Part shown: positions 35,853-44,281 of the stretch, in pieces | Layout: each line of letters starts with the position of its first letter | Numbering within the stretch: position 1 is the first letter of the stretch | NCBI RefSeq assembly: GCF_002161765.1 | Contig: NZ_NFIN01000005.1 | Coordinates: 62,001 to 126,000, forward strand | DNA length: 64,000 nucleotides | Reading direction: 5' to 3' | Source of the DNA: Bacteroides sp. An322 | GTDB taxonomy: Bacteria > Bacteroidota > Bacteroidia > Bacteroidales > Bacteroidaceae | Position numbers and translations under genes: made by a program | Notes under the pieces: generated by a model | What the model was told of the DNA's origin: nothing | What the model saw: only the letters and a program-made list of their open reading frames with translations | Databases searched by the model: none

Positions 35853-36692
35853 ATGAAACAGACTGGATTAGTATTGGAAGGCGGAGGCATGAGAGGCGTG
35901 TTTACCTGCGGCGTACTCGATTATTTTATGGAGAAAGGCATCGAATTCCCATACGCCATCGGTGTCTCGGCAGGAGCATGCAACGGGCTTTCGTACATGT
36001 CGCACCAGCAAGGAAGAGCAAAGTTCAGCAACATCGACATGCTGGCGAAATATCATTACATCGGATTGAAATACTTATGGTTCCAGCGTAGTATCCTCGA
36101 CCAACATTTGCTTTATAAAGAGTTTCCTGAAAAGATATTGCCTTATGATTATGATGCGTATTTCCGCAATCCGGCACGTTTTGAGATGGTTACTACAAAT
36201 TGTGTGACCGGACGCGCTTGTTATTTGGAAGAAAAGCACGATAAAGAACGCTTATTGGCAATAGTAAAAGCTTCGAGCAGCTTGCCCTACGTGTGCCCCA
36301 TTACATGGGTGGACGGACGCCCCATGCTGGACGGAGGAATAGTCGATTCGATTCCTGTGCAACGGGCTATCAGTCAAGGATATGAGAAGAATGTGGTGGT
36401 GCTCACCCGCAACCGTGGATACCGCAAATCGGAGAAAGACATCCGTGTGCCCCGCATCGTATATACCCGTTATCCCCGTTTGCGTGTCGTGCTAAGCAAT
36501 CGTTGCCGGGCATACAATGAGCAATTGGCTATGGTGGAGCGATTAGAAGATGAGGGGCGTATCATCGCTATCCGTCCCGAAGCTCCTGTTCAGGTGAGCC
36601 GGATAGAAAAAGACATCAAGAAGCTTACGGCACTCTATGAAGAGGGTTGGAGGTGTGCGGAGAAAGTGATTTTACGAAGCAGGCTTCATTGA
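35853..36692 (+). CDS. Patatin-like phospholipase
   Basis: A 279-residue serine-aspartate lipid acyl hydrolase. The oxyanion GGGMRG (10-15), nucleophile S39 in GVSAG and the catalytic D160 in MLDGGIVDSIP are all present. There is no signal peptide, so it acts in the cytosol or at the inner leaflet, as in the YjjU-like subgroup. The last codons and stop are built from the first copy of a 44-bp duplicated element (36674-36761), so the C-terminus may vary between strains. Confidence 0.92.
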   Translation: MKQTGLVLEGGGMRGVFTCGVLDYFMEKGIEFPYAIGVSAGACNGLSYMSHQQGRAKFSNIDMLAKYHYIGLKYLWFQRSILDQHLLYKEFPEKILPYDYDAYFRNPARFEMVTTNCVTGRACYLEEKHDKERLLAIVKASSSLPYVCPITWVDGRPMLDGGIVDSIPVQRAISQGYEKNVVVLTRNRGYRKSEKDIRVPRIVYTRYPRLRVVLSNRCRAYNEQLAMVERLEDEGRIIAIRPEAPVQVSRIEKDIKKLTALYEEGWRCAEKVILRSRLH

Positions 36693-36761
36693 CCATCGAA
36701 GCCGTATGCATCGGGCAACGAAGCAGGCTTCGTTGCCCGATGAAGCTGTATGTATCTTTTG
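36674..36761. repeat. Two-copy 44-bp element with 16-bp hairpin
   Basis: ACGAAGCAGGCTTC at 36674 recurs at 36718 and the following GAAGCYGTATGYATC also recurs, giving two imperfect 44-base units. The second unit with the end of the first makes a perfect stem, CATCGGGCAACGAAGC (36709-36724) with 36727-36742. The first unit overlaps the patatin gene end. Confidence 0.8.
36709..36742. terminator. Possible bidirectional terminator
   Basis: A 16-bp perfect stem with a 2-base loop between the converging patatin and RNase Y genes. TTTTGTGG follows further on; no uninterrupted U tract directly at the stem. Confidence 0.55.
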
Positions 36762-36776
36762 TGGTATTGACAATGC

Positions 36777-38309
36777 TTATTTCGCGAAGCTTACGGCGCG
36801 TGTCTCACGGATAACCGTAATCTTCACTTGTCCCGGATAAGTCATTTCGTCTTGAATCTTCTTGGCTATCTCGGCAGACAAGCTTTCGGTTTGTTTGTCG
36901 TCTATCTTATCAGCGCCTACGATAACACGGAGTTCACGCCCTGCCTGGATAGCATAAGTCTTGGTGACACCCGGATAAGACATGGCAAGTTGTTCCAAAT
37001 CGTTCAGACGCTTGATGTAGGCTTCCACGATTTCGCGGCGTGCCCCCGGACGTGCTCCCGAAATAGCATCACACACTTGTACGATAGGTGCCAAAAGGCT
37101 GGTCATTTCTATTTCATCATGGTGGGCACCAATGGCATTGCAGATATCAGGCTTTTCCTTGTATTTCTCTGCCAGTTTCATACCCAATAATGCGTGAGGC
37201 AGTTCGGGCTCTTCATCGGGCACTTTTCCTATATCGTGAAGCAAGCCGGCACGTTTGGCTTTCTTGGGGTTCAATCCCAATTCGGAAGCCATAACGGCAC
37301 AGAGGTTGGCGGTTTCACGTGCATGTTGCAACAGGTTCTGACCGTAAGACGAACGGTATTTCATCTTTCCGATGATGCGGATAAGTTCGGGATGCAAGCC
37401 GTGGATGCCGAGGTCGATAGTGGTGCGTTTTCCCGTTTCGATGATTTCGTCTTCCACTTGTTTCTTCACTTTTGCCACCACTTCTTCGATACGTGCCGGG
37501 TGGATACGTCCGTCGGTTACCAGCTGGTGGAGTGCCAAACGGGCTATTTCACGGCGTACAGGGTCGAATGCCGAGAGGACGATGGCTTCTGGAGTATCGT
37601 CTACAACGATTTCCACTCCTGTAGCTGCTTCGAGGGCACGGATGTTTCTTCCTTCACGCCCGATGATGCGTCCTTTGATTTCATCCGATTCGATGTGGAA
37701 TACCGTTACAGAGTTCTCGATAGCGGTTTCTGTAGCTACCCGTTGGATAGTCTGTATCACGATGCGTTTGGCTTCGCGGTTGGCGGACATCTTGGCGTCA
37801 TCCATGATGTCGTTGATGTAGGATTGCGCTTCGGTCTTGGCTTCTTCCTTCAGCGATTCTACGAGACGTTCTTTGGCTTCTTCAGCCGAAAGTCCAGACA
37901 AAGCTTCCAGTTTCTTGCGTTCTTGCGATTGGAGGTTATCCAGTTCTTCTTTCTTCTTGTCGATAACTACCAATTGGGCATCGAGGTTTTCGCGGATAGC
38001 TTCGGTTTCGTTATGCTTGCGCTGCAATTCTTCGTGCTTTTGGTTCAGCACCATTTCGCGTTGCTTCAGCTTGTTCTCTACTTGCTGGATTTTTTGGTTG
38101 CGTGCGGCGACTTCTTTTTCCAGCTCGGCTTTTTTGTTGAGGAACTTTTCCTTCACCTCAAGCAATTTGTTTTTCTTAATGACTTCTGCTTCGTTTTCCG
38201 CCTCTTTTATAATCTTATCGTAGCGCGATTTCAAGCCGTACTTGAAGAAAGCGTACGAAATTGCTCCTCCTATCAGGAAGGCAATGACCGTAAATATTAC
38301 TGTATTCAT
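36777..38309 (-). CDS. rny: Ribonuclease Y
   Basis: Membrane-anchored endoribonuclease that starts mRNA decay. The 510-residue protein has an N-terminal TM (about 4-22, [19 protein letters not shown]), a long coiled coil (about 25-190), a KH domain with [21 protein letters not shown], and an HD domain with LLHDIGK and the later AHHDEIE. I chose the ATG at 38309, which puts the TM right at the N-terminus; the frame is open to 38348, into the terminator that follows zapA. Last gene of the Zap region, separated by that terminator. Confidence 0.95.
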   Translation of the reverse strand: MNTVIFTVIAFLIGGAISYAFFKYGLKSRYDKIIKEAENEAEVIKKNKLLEVKEKFLNKKAELEKEVAARNQKIQQVENKLKQREMVLNQKHEELQRKHNETEAIRENLDAQLVVIDKKKEELDNLQSQERKKLEALSGLSAEEAKERLVESLKEEAKTEAQSYINDIMDDAKMSANREAKRIVIQTIQRVATETAIENSVTVFHIESDEIKGRIIGREGRNIRALEAATGVEIVVDDTPEAIVLSAFDPVRREIARLALHQLVTDGRIHPARIEEVVAKVKKQVEDEIIETGKRTTIDLGIHGLHPELIRIIGKMKYRSSYGQNLLQHARETANLCAVMASELGLNPKKAKRAGLLHDIGKVPDEEPELPHALLGMKLAEKYKEKPDICNAIGAHHDEIEMTSLLAPIVQVCDAISGARPGARREIVEAYIKRLNDLEQLAMSYPGVTKTYAIQAGRELRVIVGADKIDDKQTESLSAEIAKKIQDEMTYPGQVKITVIRETRAVSFAK

Positions 38310-38335
38310 TATTACAATTTTAAATTTATATATAA

Positions 38336-38382
38336 ACAAAAAGCGCACAGACTGTTCGCCTCAAGGCTTCCAGTTTGTGCGC
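38336..38382 (-). terminator. Terminator between zapA and rny
   Basis: GCGCACAGACTG (38343-38354) pairs with CAGTTTGTGCGC (38371-38382) with one mismatch. On the minus strand the stem is followed by TTTTT. rny starts 26 bases after it. Confidence 0.8.
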
Positions 38383-38420
38383 AAAATCTTTTCTTTATCT
38401 TTCTAACTAAACTCCGTTTC

Positions 38421-38723
38421 TTATTCGTCCGTTTGCGGGTGGATGCAGTTTTCCACATCTTCCGTCAACTGGCGGATTTTTTCTGTATACGGCAGCGTGT
38501 CATTCCGGTCTTTCATCGAGATGTTCTCGAACGACAATTCCAGGGCTGCCATTGCCCAATGTTTTGCCGCGCTGAAGCTCGGGTACATACTCCGGTATTT
38601 GTTTAGTTTATAGTCAATCTGTTTGGCAGCATCGCGGTAGAGTTGTTCGTCTTTTCGCAAGATAGTCAACGGATACCGTTCATTGTCAATCAGCAGATGT
38701 ATTTTAAATTTGTCGTCTTCCAT
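38421..38723 (-). CDS. zapA: Cell division protein ZapA
   Basis: FtsZ-ring stabilising protein of 100 residues. The N-terminal half (KFKIHLLIDNERYPLTILRKDEQLYRDAAKQIDYKLNKYR) is the ZapA beta-alpha core and the remainder is a helical dimerisation region. Length is normal for Bacteroidetes. It follows the coiled-coil gene by 18 bases, as expected for a ZapB-like/ZapA pair. Confidence 0.85.
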   Translation of the reverse strand: MEDDKFKIHLLIDNERYPLTILRKDEQLYRDAAKQIDYKLNKYRSMYPSFSAAKHWAMAALELSFENISMKDRNDTLPYTEKIRQLTEDVENCIHPQTDE

Positions 38724-38741
38724 GACTCGTTCACCTTTTGG

Positions 38742-39035
38742 TTATTCATTCAGCAAAGCGATACATTTGTCGACTTCACGCACAAGATCCCCCAATCGTT
38801 TCTTCGTATCTCTGAGTTCATTGTCATTGATACTGATGATGCGGGCTGTTTTCAGGTTGGCATACTTTGACTCCAATTCTTTCCGGCTTTCTTCCATGCG
38901 TGCGATTTCGGCTTCTTTTTTTACAAGAAGCTGGCGGAGCGTTGCGATTTCCTTTTTCTGTTCTTCGAATAGGTAAATCAGATTCCGCAATTTGCCTTCG
39001 AACGTATTCAATAGCCTTTTGTCTTCTTCCGTCAT
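38742..39035 (-). CDS. ZapB-like coiled-coil protein
   Basis: A 97-residue protein that is almost wholly coiled coil (residues about 5-60, LLNTFEGKLRNLIYLFEEQKK and on, with heptad Leu/Ile), followed by IISINDNELRDTKKRLGDLVREVDKCIALLNE. The ATG at 39035 is the only good start. The promoter at 39053-39082 gives a very short leader. Its position before zapA and its shape suggest a role in the division ring; no enzymatic domain. Confidence 0.75.
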   Translation of the reverse strand: MTEEDKRLLNTFEGKLRNLIYLFEEQKKEIATLRQLLVKKEAEIARMEESRKELESKYANLKTARIISINDNELRDTKKRLGDLVREVDKCIALLNE

Positions 39036-39052
39036 TTTCACCAAATTCTACA

Positions 39053-39082
39053 CAAATATAGTGGATTGGATATAAATACAAA
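39053..39082 (-). promoter_or_regulatory. Promoter of the ZapB-like/zapA unit
   Basis: On the minus strand TTTG (39079-39082), 18 bases, then TATATTTG (39053-39060). The start codon lies only 17 bases after the -7 box, so the transcript is predicted to be almost leaderless. Confidence 0.65.
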
Positions 39083-39133
39083 AATTTTTGCCCTTTTATT
39101 TTTGAAAAAGTTCAGAATCGGACGTTTTTAGCA

Positions 39134-39171
39134 TAAAAAAACAGGCTGCAACCGTTATCAGTTACAGCCTG
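39134..39171 (-). terminator. Terminator after tRNA-Trp
   Basis: CAGGCTGCAAC (39142-39152) pairs with GTTACAGCCTG (39161-39171) with one mismatch, and on the minus strand is followed by seven T (39134-39140). Confidence 0.85.
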
Positions 39172-39183
39172 CTATAGAGTCAG

Positions 39184-39256
39184 CACGGGAAGAGAGGCTC
39201 GAACTCCCGACACTCGGTTTTGGAGACCGATGCTCTACCAACTGAGCTATTCCCGT
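39184..39256 (-). tRNA. tRNA-Trp (CCA)
   Basis: A 73-base cloverleaf on the minus strand: acceptor ACGGGAA with TTCCCGT, discriminator G, D arm GCTCAGTTGGTAGAGC, anticodon stem TCGGT/ACCGA with loop CTCCAAA (anticodon CCA, complement of 39221-39223), and T arm GGGAG-TTCGAGC-CTCTC-like. CCA end is not encoded. Promoter 39268-39298 and terminator 39134-39171 make it a single-gene unit. Confidence 0.96.
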
Positions 39257-39267
39257 GTTTGCGGGTG

Positions 39268-39298
39268 CAAAGGTACGATATTTTTTGATTCTTCCAAA
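39268..39298 (-). promoter_or_regulatory. tRNA-Trp promoter
   Basis: On the minus strand TTTG (39295-39298), 19 bases, then TACCTTTG (39268-39275), 12 bases before the mature 5' end: an exact consensus match. Confidence 0.75.
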
Positions 39299-39326
39299 TC
39301 CTTTTGCCGTTTTTTATGCGTAATCG

Positions 39327-39908
39327 TTATAAAAGTCCGATTTCTTCGAACATTATCCGGTAGGTTTCGGCTTTTTTCTCCAATTTGAGCGGATAAGCGC
39401 GGCTGGAAGAAGGCATCCGGTAGAGGTGAAGCCGGCGGTCTTCGTATTCGAATCCGCTTTTGCTTCCTACGGACGGTTTTTCGATGTGCATTTGCGTACA
39501 AATCGTATCGGTGGCTTTTTCTCCGGTAGTGGTTATTGCCCGGCATACGGGGAGTTGCTTCAAAAGCAAACCGATGTCGGTAGGCTCCACAATTTCCAAA
39601 AACTTGTCTGAAGCATTGTTTTGCAGGCGTTTCACTACACATGCCGTGTCGTAGAGCGCAATCCCTTTTTCTTTCAGGAAATCGATGATGCGCTCTTTGT
39701 CGAATGCTTTTTTGTCTGGTACGACAAAATAGTCTTTTTGGTTGAAAAAGACCAGCCCGAAGATGCGCCACATGTCGTTGCTCCAGTTCGGATAAAAGAA
39801 ATCCATGCTCCAGCGTTTCTTTTGGGGCGGGAAACTTCCCAGCATCAGCAGGATAGCGTTGCCGGGAAGAAAGGGTTCCAGCGGGTGGTTTTCTGTTAAA
39901 CCGCTCAT
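39327..39908 (-). CDS. Uracil-DNA glycosylase superfamily protein
   Basis: A 193-residue protein of the UDG fold, closest in pattern to the deoxyinosine/hypoxanthine-DNA glycosylase type: LMLGSFPPQKKRW near residue 21 is motif 1, FFYPNWSNDMWRIFG is the conserved follow-on, and GIALYDTACVVKR and RMPSSSRAYPL supply the later motifs. It would remove deaminated bases. It overlaps the upstream hypothetical gene by four bases (ATGA). Confidence 0.82.
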   Translation of the reverse strand: MSGLTENHPLEPFLPGNAILLMLGSFPPQKKRWSMDFFYPNWSNDMWRIFGLVFFNQKDYFVVPDKKAFDKERIIDFLKEKGIALYDTACVVKRLQNNASDKFLEIVEPTDIGLLLKQLPVCRAITTTGEKATDTICTQMHIEKPSVGSKSGFEYEDRRLHLYRMPSSSRAYPLKLEKKAETYRIMFEEIGLL

Positions 39909-40531
39909 TGTTCTTTGGGTTTCGGTTCTTTCTTGGCTAATACGACGACGTTGTAGACGTATTCCACCATCCAGCTTTCGCTATATCCTAATGCATGTTG
40001 GTACTGGCGGATATTGAGGCAGGTCTTACGCACACTGTCGTCTTTCCATGTTGTCTTGGTCAGGATGTCGTGCACGGTTTTTTCGGTCATGCCGCGCAAT
40101 GCTTTATTGAAAATGCGTGGCATACGGAATTTCCATTGCATCAAGTTGCCCACCACCATCATCAGGTCTTGGCTGAAGCCTTGGAACATGAACAAGTAGT
40201 TTTGGATAGCGTTCACGTTCTTGCAATGTTTTTTGATAGAAGCGTCTATCTCTTTAAAGAAGAATTCGTTGATGCCATAGATGTCGGTCAGCATCTTTTT
40301 GCATCGCGAACGCTCTGCCACGCCTAACTTGTTGTTTTGGGTCGGGATTTTCAAAGTGCGCTTGAATACCGCCATGTCGGGCAGGGCATTGATGTTGCTG
40401 ATGCCCAATTGTGCAGCCATGACCGCTTGGTAATACACTCGTATCAGGGTCATGAAGTCTTCCATGCCGCCTACGCGTGCGGATTCTTCTTCCGTTGTTT
40501 TCTTTTTGAAAAGTTTTGCAAATATACTCAT
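39905..40531 (-). CDS. Conserved-looking protein of unknown function
   Basis: A 208-residue soluble, mostly helical protein with no signal peptide or recognisable domain. The basic N-terminus (MSIFAKLFKKKTTEEE) is followed by helices including DFMTLIRVYYQAVMAAQLGI and FMFQGFSQDLMMVVGNLMQW, and a Lys/Pro-rich tail. The start at 40531 was chosen over 40561 because the longer version begins in sequence just past the -7 box at 40559-40566. Translationally coupled to the glycosylase gene. Confidence 0.75.
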   Translation of the reverse strand: MSIFAKLFKKKTTEEESARVGGMEDFMTLIRVYYQAVMAAQLGISNINALPDMAVFKRTLKIPTQNNKLGVAERSRCKKMLTDIYGINEFFFKEIDASIKKHCKNVNAIQNYLFMFQGFSQDLMMVVGNLMQWKFRMPRIFNKALRGMTEKTVHDILTKTTWKDDSVRKTCLNIRQYQHALGYSESWMVEYVYNVVVLAKKEPKPKEQ

Positions 40532-40558
40532 AGTCTCTTGTTTTTTGAATGAATGGGG

Positions 40559-40566
40559 CAAAGGTA
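40559..40566 (-). promoter_or_regulatory. -7 box for the two-gene glycosylase unit
   Basis: TACCTTTG on the minus strand, 27 bases before the ATG at 40531. Confidence 0.5.
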
Positions 40567-40646
40567 TGAAAAAAACTTGATACTGTGGGCATTCGGAAAA
40601 ATTAATTTCCTTTGTGTCTTTCCTGTGCCTTTTTGTGGTGAATCAT

Positions 40647-41291
40647 TTAGTCGATGTGTTCTTTCAGCCGGAAATAAAAAGTATGGTCATGAAATACTTC
40701 CTCTACCAAACCGAATCGGATAAAGTCGGCAAGGAGGCTGGTGATTTGTTTCCGCTTCATGCGGCTGAGCCGTTGGCATTGGTTGAGGGTAATCGGCTGG
40801 TGTTGTTCCAATAATTTCAATACCTCTTGTTCGTGCGGGGTATAAGTCACGACGATTTTTTCTTCGGTGCGGTTGTGCCGCCAGATATTCAAGTGGATAG
40901 GGCTTGCCAGGATGGTTTCGTCCTTGATGCGGACGTATGCCCATTTGCGTTCTTCGGCATCAAGGGCATAGACCGGTTTCTGCGGGCTTTCGTCTATCAC
41001 GACTTCCAATACGTCTTTTCCCTCTACCTTATATATATAGGTATGTATATCGACGGGAGGTTGGCAATAACGCTGGGCAGCGGCTTCTATCATGTAGATT
41101 TCTTCTTCCGAGCGCACGCCCGCTATCTTGCCATTGTCTTTTACACCCACTAACAGGCGTCCTCCTTCGGTGTTGGCAAAGGCGGAGATGCTTTTGGCTA
41201 TCTTCCGTGCATCGGATATTTCGAACTTGAAGTCTTGATGTACGTGTTCGCCTTCGCTGATGAGCCGGTGGATGTAGTCGGAATGTGTCAT
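40647..41291 (-). CDS. AlbA_2 (Schlafen-type) domain protein
   Basis: A 214-residue protein with the AlbA_2 putative nucleic-acid-binding domain at about 15-125 (HQDFKFEISDARKIAKSISAFANTEGG, LLVGVKDNGKIAGV) and a C-terminal winged-helix-like part (about 150-208; LNQCQRLSRMKRKQITSLLADFIRFGLVEE). Likely a transcriptional regulator or nucleic-acid-binding protein; the target is unknown. Confidence 0.85.
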   Translation of the reverse strand: MTHSDYIHRLISEGEHVHQDFKFEISDARKIAKSISAFANTEGGRLLVGVKDNGKIAGVRSEEEIYMIEAAAQRYCQPPVDIHTYIYKVEGKDVLEVVIDESPQKPVYALDAEERKWAYVRIKDETILASPIHLNIWRHNRTEEKIVVTYTPHEQEVLKLLEQHQPITLNQCQRLSRMKRKQITSLLADFIRFGLVEEVFHDHTFYFRLKEHID

Positions 41292-41315
41292 TGGGTTGTG
41301 GATGTGTAATTAATT

Positions 41316-41442
41316 AAACGCAAAGGCACAAAAACGCGGAGATTTATTTTTTTAGAGGAGGCAAAGGGCACAGAGGTGATTTTTCTTTCTGCGTACTTTG
41401 CTCTCTCAAATAAAGGCTTTGCGCTTTTGCGTCTCTGCGTTT
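41316..41442. repeat. Quasi-repeat hairpin, GCAAAGGCAC type
   Basis: Left arm 41316-41368 pairs with right arm 41392-41442 (ending GCGTCTCTGCGTTT) with several bulges. It lies 11 bases after the stop at 41454 and 24 bases before the start at 41291. Confidence 0.86.
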
Positions 41443-41453
41443 GGTAATAAAAA

Positions 41454-42761
41454 TCAGTCGTTGTGTTTGTGCGTCATGATGTCGAGCACCATTTTGTCGG
41501 TTTCGTTCATGCCTTCTGCACCGATGCGGGTCAGGTTGCGGATGCTCCGGTTTACGTTTTCCTCGATGATGCCTTCTACCGGAGTAACGCATTTTTCGTC
41601 CATTGCCATAATGGCGGACATCACCGCTGTAGATACGCCGCTGGTCACTTTCAGCGAGCAACTGGGCTTGGCACCGTCGCAAATCATACCGGTCAGGGTG
41701 GCAATCATGTTTTGTACGGCATACATTACTTGTGCGTATTTGCCTCCCATTAGATATGTGATGCCGCAACAGCTTCCGGTAGCGGCTACTACACATCCGC
41801 ACAGAGCCGAAAGCTTGCCTAAACTCTGTTTGATGTAAATAGCGGTGAGGTGGCTCAGCGTAAGGGCACGTATCAGTTCTTCTTCCGATTTGTGGTTGTC
41901 TTCGGCATAGATTACTACAGGCATGGTGGCTGCGATGCCCTGGTTTCCGCTTCCCGAGTTGCTCATTACCGGAATCATGGCGCCTGCCATACGGGCATCA
42001 CATGCGGCAGAGGTGTACGAAAGAATATGGGTGAAGGTATTGTTACCCATGATTTGCTTTTCGTTGTGGTTTTCTTTCAGCATACGTCCCAATCCGTGTC
42101 CGTAGCAGCCTTTCAAGGCTTGTTCCGCAGCGTTTTTGTTCAAATGTTTGGCTTCGAGGATGAAGCGGATTTCGTCAATAGGGGCAGTGGTAGCAAAGTC
42201 GTACACCTTGCGCAGGGTCAGTTCCACGCTTTCCTCTTCTTGTTCCGAAGTGCCTTTGCTCCGTTTGTCGAGCGAAACTTCCCCGTTGCGGCAGAGGTAG
42301 ACAAAGTGGGTATGTCCTCCGCTGATGATAGCGGTCGCCACGTCGTTTCCGCTTGTGCTGGTCACTTCGATGTAAAGTTTCTCTTCGATGTCGTCTTTCA
42401 GTGCAATGTTGATGCAATTGGGTTCGGCTATCATCTGTTTGCCTTCTTCTACCGCTTCGGGTGTGCAGTCTTTCAGCACTTCCAGTTGGTATTCCGATTT
42501 TCCGATGAGTGCGCCGAGGGCAATGGCGATAGGCAGCCCTATCATGCCTGTGCCCGGAATGCCTACGCCCATGGCATTCTTCAGGATGTTCGCACTCAGG
42601 TAGACGTTGATGTGTTCGGGCTTGCAGCCCAAGGTTTCGGCTGCTTTTGCTGTACAGAGTGCTACGGCTATCGGTTCGGTACAGCCGATTGCCGGAACCA
42701 CTTCTTTCTTCATCAGAGCGATGATTTGCTCTCTTTCCGCTTGTGGGATGATGCTTTCCAT
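41454..42761 (-). CDS. L-cysteine desulfidase/serine dehydratase-type Fe-S protein (UPF0597)
   Basis: A 435-residue cytosolic protein of the UPF0597 family, related to archaeal cysteine desulfidase and the alpha subunit of iron-sulfur L-serine dehydratase. Conserved cysteines are C27 (AIGCTEPIAVAL), SCCGITYLMGG and the CDGAKPSC segment, likely Fe-S ligands; SNSGSGNQGIAATMPV is another hallmark. It would release sulfide or ammonia from cysteine/serine. Single gene with a -7 box at 42799-42806. Confidence 0.85.
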   Translation of the reverse strand: MESIIPQAEREQIIALMKKEVVPAIGCTEPIAVALCTAKAAETLGCKPEHINVYLSANILKNAMGVGIPGTGMIGLPIAIALGALIGKSEYQLEVLKDCTPEAVEEGKQMIAEPNCINIALKDDIEEKLYIEVTSTSGNDVATAIISGGHTHFVYLCRNGEVSLDKRSKGTSEQEEESVELTLRKVYDFATTAPIDEIRFILEAKHLNKNAAEQALKGCYGHGLGRMLKENHNEKQIMGNNTFTHILSYTSAACDARMAGAMIPVMSNSGSGNQGIAATMPVVIYAEDNHKSEEELIRALTLSHLTAIYIKQSLGKLSALCGCVVAATGSCCGITYLMGGKYAQVMYAVQNMIATLTGMICDGAKPSCSLKVTSGVSTAVMSAIMAMDEKCVTPVEGIIEENVNRSIRNLTRIGAEGMNETDKMVLDIMTHKHND

Positions 42762-42798
42762 ATTTTCTTGCTGTTATAGTTTTTAGTAAATTGCGGTG

Positions 42799-42806
42799 CA
42801 AAAATA
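42799..42806 (-). promoter_or_regulatory. -7 box of the UPF0597 gene
   Basis: TATTTTTG on the minus strand, 38 bases before the start at 42761. Confidence 0.45.
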
Positions 42807-42869
42807 CATCTTTATTTGATATTATCACTCTTATATAGACGGGAAAAGCGGGTGATAAGGTGACATAAA

Positions 42870-42927
42870 AACGCAGATTAACGCAGATTTACGCGGAAAA
42901 TAATAAAAATCTGCGTTAATCTGCGTT
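42870..42927. repeat. 21-bp perfect hairpin, ACGCAGATT type
   Basis: AACGCAGATTAACGCAGATT and one more T (42870-42890) pair exactly with 42907-42927 over a 16-base loop. Arms are two copies of AACGCAGATT. It lies 13 bases after the epimerase stop, at the downstream end of the PUL. Confidence 0.92.
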
Positions 42928-42940
42928 GAAAAAGGAAGCA

Positions 42941-44137
42941 TTATTCGCCGAACCGTTCGATGACTTCCATACACATACGTCCGTTGTGGTAGGGGCATTT
43001 CCAGAAGCCGGCTTTGTCGTCCTTGCGGTTGACGGTGCCGTCGGGCAGGATGCTCCAGTGCCATTCGCCTTGCTCGTGGTCGATTAGTTTCGCTTTGATG
43101 AATTCCCAGCAGCGGACGGCGATGTCAAGGGCGGACTCGTCTCCGAAGTGTTGGTAAAGGTTGATGTGCCCCACCACGTTCTCGGCTTGTACCCACCAGT
43201 GCAGTTCGCGGTCAATCTTCTGTTTGTCGAGGAAGTTTTCGTATATCATGCTGCCGTCGGGATTCAGTCCTTCGTCGGCGGCTTGGGCAATGCGGACGAT
43301 GAGCGGTTCGATTCGTTTCAGAACCGTTTCGTCGCCCAAGACCAATGCCGCTTCGTGGATGAGCCACGAGGCTTCGATGTCGTGCCCGTAGGAATAGATG
43401 CGGTATTTGTTCGTCCAGTCTTCCTCGAAGAAGAGGTTGAGGTGTCCCGTCTGCGGGTCGAGGATGCGGGTGATGAACACGTCGATGAGATTCCTCAGCT
43501 GGCGTTCCAGCCGTTCGTCTTTCCATACGCGGTAGAGGTTGGTGTAAGGTTCGAGGATGTGCAGGTGGGTGTTCATCGTCTTTTTCTCGTTCTCGTCCTT
43601 GTCGCTCAGGCGCATATCTTCGATGGGCTGCCAGTCGCGGGTCAAGGCTTCGAGATAGCCGTTCTGCACGGGGTCGAAACTATGTTGTTCGATGACCTCG
43701 AAAAGCCGCTGGGCATATTCCAAGGCTTCGGCATCGCCTGTGGCACGGGCATATTCGCTCAGACCGTAAATGGCGAAACCGATAGCGTAAATCTGTTTCT
43801 TCGTGTCGAGCGGATTGCCTTTGTAGTCGAGTTCCCAATAGATGCCGCCGTATTCGGGGTCGTAGAAGCGGTCGATCAGATACCGTTTGGCGCGGGTGGC
43901 GGTCTTCAGGTATTCGGGTTTCTTCAGCAGGCGGTAGGCAGCCGAGAAGGTCCACAGGATGCGGGCGTTCAGTATCGCGCCTTTCGAGGCTTCGGGGCGC
44001 AGTTCGTCGTCGCCGGTGATTTCGCCGTAGAAGCCGCCTTGTTCGTTGTCTTCCATTTTGTTCATCCAAAACGGAAGGATATTGTTTTCAAGCTCGGAGC
44101 GCATTTCGTTCCGAAGCTGGTTGATTCGTTGATTCAT
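42941..44137 (-). CDS. Mannobiose/cellobiose 2-epimerase
   Basis: AGE-family (alpha6/alpha6 barrel) epimerase of 398 residues, converting beta-1,4-mannobiose to mannosyl-glucose (and cellobiose in vitro). Motifs: SKGAILNARILWTFSAAY, EYGGIYWELDYKGN, KTMNTHLHILEPYTNLY, YGHDIEASWLIHEAA and HWWVQAENVVGHINLY, which supply the catalytic histidines and substrate-binding Trp/Glu. Within the PUL it is the last gene, next to the symporter, and makes the disaccharide used by the GH130 phosphorylase. No signal peptide; cytosolic. Confidence 0.93.
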   Translation of the reverse strand: MNQRINQLRNEMRSELENNILPFWMNKMEDNEQGGFYGEITGDDELRPEASKGAILNARILWTFSAAYRLLKKPEYLKTATRAKRYLIDRFYDPEYGGIYWELDYKGNPLDTKKQIYAIGFAIYGLSEYARATGDAEALEYAQRLFEVIEQHSFDPVQNGYLEALTRDWQPIEDMRLSDKDENEKKTMNTHLHILEPYTNLYRVWKDERLERQLRNLIDVFITRILDPQTGHLNLFFEEDWTNKYRIYSYGHDIEASWLIHEAALVLGDETVLKRIEPLIVRIAQAADEGLNPDGSMIYENFLDKQKIDRELHWWVQAENVVGHINLYQHFGDESALDIAVRCWEFIKAKLIDHEQGEWHWSILPDGTVNRKDDKAGFWKCPYHNGRMCMEVIERFGE

Positions 44138-44159
44138 AGTGCGTGTTGTTTTTAGGTTG

Positions 44160-44276
44160 AACGCAGAGACGCAGAAACGCGGAGGATTTTTATTAGAGAA
44201 GGCGAAAGGTCACAGAGCTTTTTGCGTTCTTTGCTATCTCTAAAATGTTACTTTGCGTTTTTGCGTCTCTGCGTTT
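44160..44276. repeat. Quasi-repeat hairpin, GCAGAGACGC type
   Basis: Left arm 44160-44209 (AACGCAGAGACGCAGAAACG and on) pairs with right arm 44223-44276 (ending GCGTCTCTGCGTTT), about 45 bp with bulges. It lies between the symporter stop (44282) and epimerase start (44137). Confidence 0.87.
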
Positions 44277-44281
44277 GTTTT

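Noticed and set aside
37194-38606. 470-codon plus-strand frame opposite rny
   Set aside because: It mirrors a strongly supported RNase Y gene, has a Phe/Cys-rich translation with no domain, and continues across the rny-zapA terminator.
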